Shown here: positions 6,611 through 7,981 of the stretch, piece after piece
How the letters are laid out: each line of letters starts with the position of its first letter
How positions within the stretch are numbered: position 1 is the first letter of the stretch
Assembly (NCBI GenBank): GCA_027483005.1
Contig: JAIXVN010000565.1
Coordinates: 1 to 7,981, forward strand
Direction of reading: 5' to 3'
Length of the DNA stretch: 7,981 nt
Origin: Verrucomicrobiaceae bacterium
GTDB taxonomy: Bacteria; Verrucomicrobiota; Verrucomicrobiia; Verrucomicrobiales; Akkermansiaceae
The notes under the pieces: model-generated
What the model saw: the letters and a program-made list of their open reading frames with translations, nothing else
Told to the model about the DNA's origin: nothing
Database searches by the model: none
Translations under genes and position numbers: made by a program

Positions 6611-6651
6611 CCCCTGGATGGGTTCCTTGAATCCATCACGCTCGCCAGGGG
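6611..6651 (+). promoter_or_regulatory. Two-tier stem-loop in the rpoA leader
   Basis: An outer stem pairs CCCCTGG (6611-6617) with CCAGGGG (6645-6651) perfectly. Directly inside it, ATGGGTTC (6618-6625) pairs with GAATCCAT (6629-6636), with one G-U pair and a three-base CTT loop. Bases 6637-6644 bulge on the 3' side. The structure ends 24 bases before the rpoA ATG and has no U-tract, so it is not a simple terminator. Its purine-rich AGGGGG (6647-6652), the only Shine-Dalgarno-like stretch in the leader, is sequestered in the stem. This would suit an autoregulatory or translation-control element, which is inference. Confidence 0.5.
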
Positions 6652-6675
6652 GCAACCCGGCAACCAAACCGCATC

Positions 6676-7758
6676 ATGTCAGCCGTCAAACTGTCTCGTT
6701 TCGAGATCCCCAACCGCCTCGTTCGCAACGAGGACACCGCCACCGACACCTACGCCCAGTTCAGCGCCGAGCCTTTCGAGCGCGGCTACGGGCACACCCT
6801 CGGAAACTCGCTCCGCCGCGTGCTCCTTTCCTCCCTGGAAGGCGCGTCTATCACTTCCGTTCGCATTGCGGGCGTGCAGCACGAGTTCTCCAGCCTCCCG
6901 GGCGTCGTCGAAGATGTCACCGACATCATCCTGAACCTCAAGAAGGTCAAATTCATCCACCACGACAAGGATTCCCGCATCCTCTCGATCAAGGTCGAGA
7001 AGGAAGGCGTTGTCACCGCCGGTGACATCCAGGAAGACGGCGTCTTCGAGGTCGTCAACAAGGACCAGATCATCTGCCACCTCGACAAGAAGGTGAAGTT
7101 CGACTGCGAATTCGAAGTCCGCGTCGGCCGTGGTTTCTCCACCGGCGACGAAAACAAGCGCAAGGACCAGCCGATCGGCGTCATCGCCATCGACTCGATC
7201 TTCTCGCCTGTCACCCGCGTCAAGTATGCCGTTGACACCACCCGTGTGGGTCAGATGACCGACTACGACAAGCTGGTGCTCGACATCTGGACCGACGGTC
7301 GCCTCACCCCGCAGGATGCCCTGCTTCAGGCCTCCGCCATCCTTCGCCACCATCTCGACGTCTTCGTCAACTATGACGAGAACGCCGTCGACTTCGAAGA
7401 AGCTCCGATGGAGTCCAGCGAGGAAAACGCCGCGCTCAAGAAGCTTCTCAACATGAGCGTCAACGAGATCGAACTCTCGGTCCGTGCCGCCAACTGCTTG
7501 AACAACGCCAACATCACCTCCGTCGGCCAGCTGGCCATGAAGACCGAGGCGGAAATGCTCAAGTACCGCAACTTCGGCAAGAAGTCGCTCAACGAAATCA
7601 AGGACAAGCTCGTCGAACTCGGCCTCGGGCTCGGCATGTCCTTCGACCCATCCCTCCTCACCGGCCCGTCCGCCGGCTCTCGCGCCCCACGCCTCGGTGT
7701 GGAGGAAGAGGCACCGGTCGGTCTTGCCGATTTGATCGCCCAGAACCTCGACGACTGA
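6676..7758 (+). CDS. rpoA: DNA-directed RNA polymerase subunit alpha
   Basis: The 360-residue protein is the alpha subunit, which dimerises to start assembly of RNA polymerase and contacts upstream promoter DNA. The N-terminal domain (about 1-235) carries the dimer and core-assembly motif ERGYGHTLGNSLRRVLLSSL (35-54). The acidic linker (about 236-252) leads to the C-terminal domain (about 253-321). There VNEIELSVRAANCL (262-275) contains Arg270, the counterpart of the UP-element-binding Arg265 in E. coli, and NFGKKSLNEIKDKL (299-312) is the second helix-hairpin-helix part. A tail of about 39 residues (322-360) follows, longer than in E. coli (329 residues in total). The ATG at 6676 has no nearby Shine-Dalgarno site. 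Third positions are strongly C-ending, as expected of a highly expressed gene. rplQ follows after 25 bases. Confidence 0.98.
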   Translation: MSAVKLSRFEIPNRLVRNEDTATDTYAQFSAEPFERGYGHTLGNSLRRVLLSSLEGASITSVRIAGVQHEFSSLPGVVEDVTDIILNLKKVKFIHHDKDSRILSIKVEKEGVVTAGDIQEDGVFEVVNKDQIICHLDKKVKFDCEFEVRVGRGFSTGDENKRKDQPIGVIAIDSIFSPVTRVKYAVDTTRVGQMTDYDKLVLDIWTDGRLTPQDALLQASAILRHHLDVFVNYDENAVDFEEAPMESSEENAALKKLLNMSVNEIELSVRAANCLNNANITSVGQLAMKTEAEMLKYRNFGKKSLNEIKDKLVELGLGLGMSFDPSLLTGPSAGSRAPRLGVEEEAPVGLADLIAQNLDD

Positions 7759-7783
7759 TTTTAAATAGAAAAGGAAGCACCCG

Positions 7784-7981
7784 ATGAGACATCGACGCAA
7801 CACCACCAAGCTCAAGCGCACGGCCTCGCACCGCCGCGCCCTCCTCGCGAACCTCGCGTGCAGCCTGATCGAGCACGGCCGCATCAAGACCACCCTCGGC
7901 AAGGCGAAAGCCCTCCGTCCGGTGGCGGAAAAGCTGATCACCCTCGGCAAGCGCGGCGATCTTCACGCCCGCCGCCTCGCC
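7784..7981 (+). CDS. rplQ: 50S ribosomal protein L17, 5' part
   Basis: The 66 visible residues begin MRHRRNTTKLKRTASHRRAL and include LIEHGRIKTTLGKAKALRPV (28-47), typical of the N-terminal domain of bL17, a large-subunit protein near the exit tunnel. The gene runs off the right edge. AAGGAAG (7771-7777) sits six bases before the ATG and is a good ribosome binding site, in contrast to rpoA. The rpoA-rplQ order is conserved in most bacteria and the 25-base gap points to one transcript. Confidence 0.97.
   Translation, partial: MRHRRNTTKLKRTASHRRALLANLACSLIEHGRIKTTLGKAKALRPVAEKLITLGKRGDLHARRLA

Noticed and set aside
6679..7950. 423-codon reading frame on the minus strand opposite rpoA and rplQ
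   Set aside because: It mirrors the strong C-ending codon bias of rpoA, its translation is a low-complexity Val/Asp/Leu-rich string, and it runs across two certain genes.

Overview
The window looks like a stretch of a GC-rich Gram-negative chromosome, most likely from the Verrucomicrobiota (Verrucomicrobiae; a Luteolibacter/Haloferula-like organism is my best guess). The lineage is inferred from protein style and gene mix as I recall them, not from a search. The pointers are an alpha subunit of RNA polymerase with a long C-terminal tail, a PVC-type PDZ pseudoprotease, an AP2-like small protein and frequent starts without a Shine-Dalgarno site. No mobile element, CRISPR array, tRNA or rRNA is visible.

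Left part, plus strand: the tail of an unrecognised gene (to 118); a zinc-ribbon plus TPM-domain protein (304-966); an overlapping, translationally coupled gene for a secreted or membrane-anchored protein of unknown function (963-1982); and a TPMT-type SAM methyltransferase (2020-2622). Next comes an overlapping pair of HtrA-like proteins. The first (2726-3706) has a complete His-Asp-Ser triad and a C-terminal PDZ domain. The second (3696-4694) has lost the His and the Ser and carries its PDZ domain inside the protease fold.

Middle part, minus strand: a full-length DNA photolyase (4696-6114) converges on the pseudoprotease gene with one base between the stops. Upstream of it on the same strand is a small AP2-like DNA-binding protein (6166-6426, or from 6450).

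Right part, plus strand: a divergent intergenic region of about 225-250 bases carries a possible promoter and a clear two-tier stem-loop in the leader of rpoA (6676-7758). rpoA is followed by rplQ, which runs off the window. rpoA is not preceded by rpsM-rpsK-rpsD here, so the rpoA-rplQ pair appears to be its own transcription unit.

The best candidates for something little described are the HtrA / pseudo-HtrA overlapping pair with an intercalated PDZ domain, the structured rpoA leader, and the coupled TPM / membrane-protein pair.
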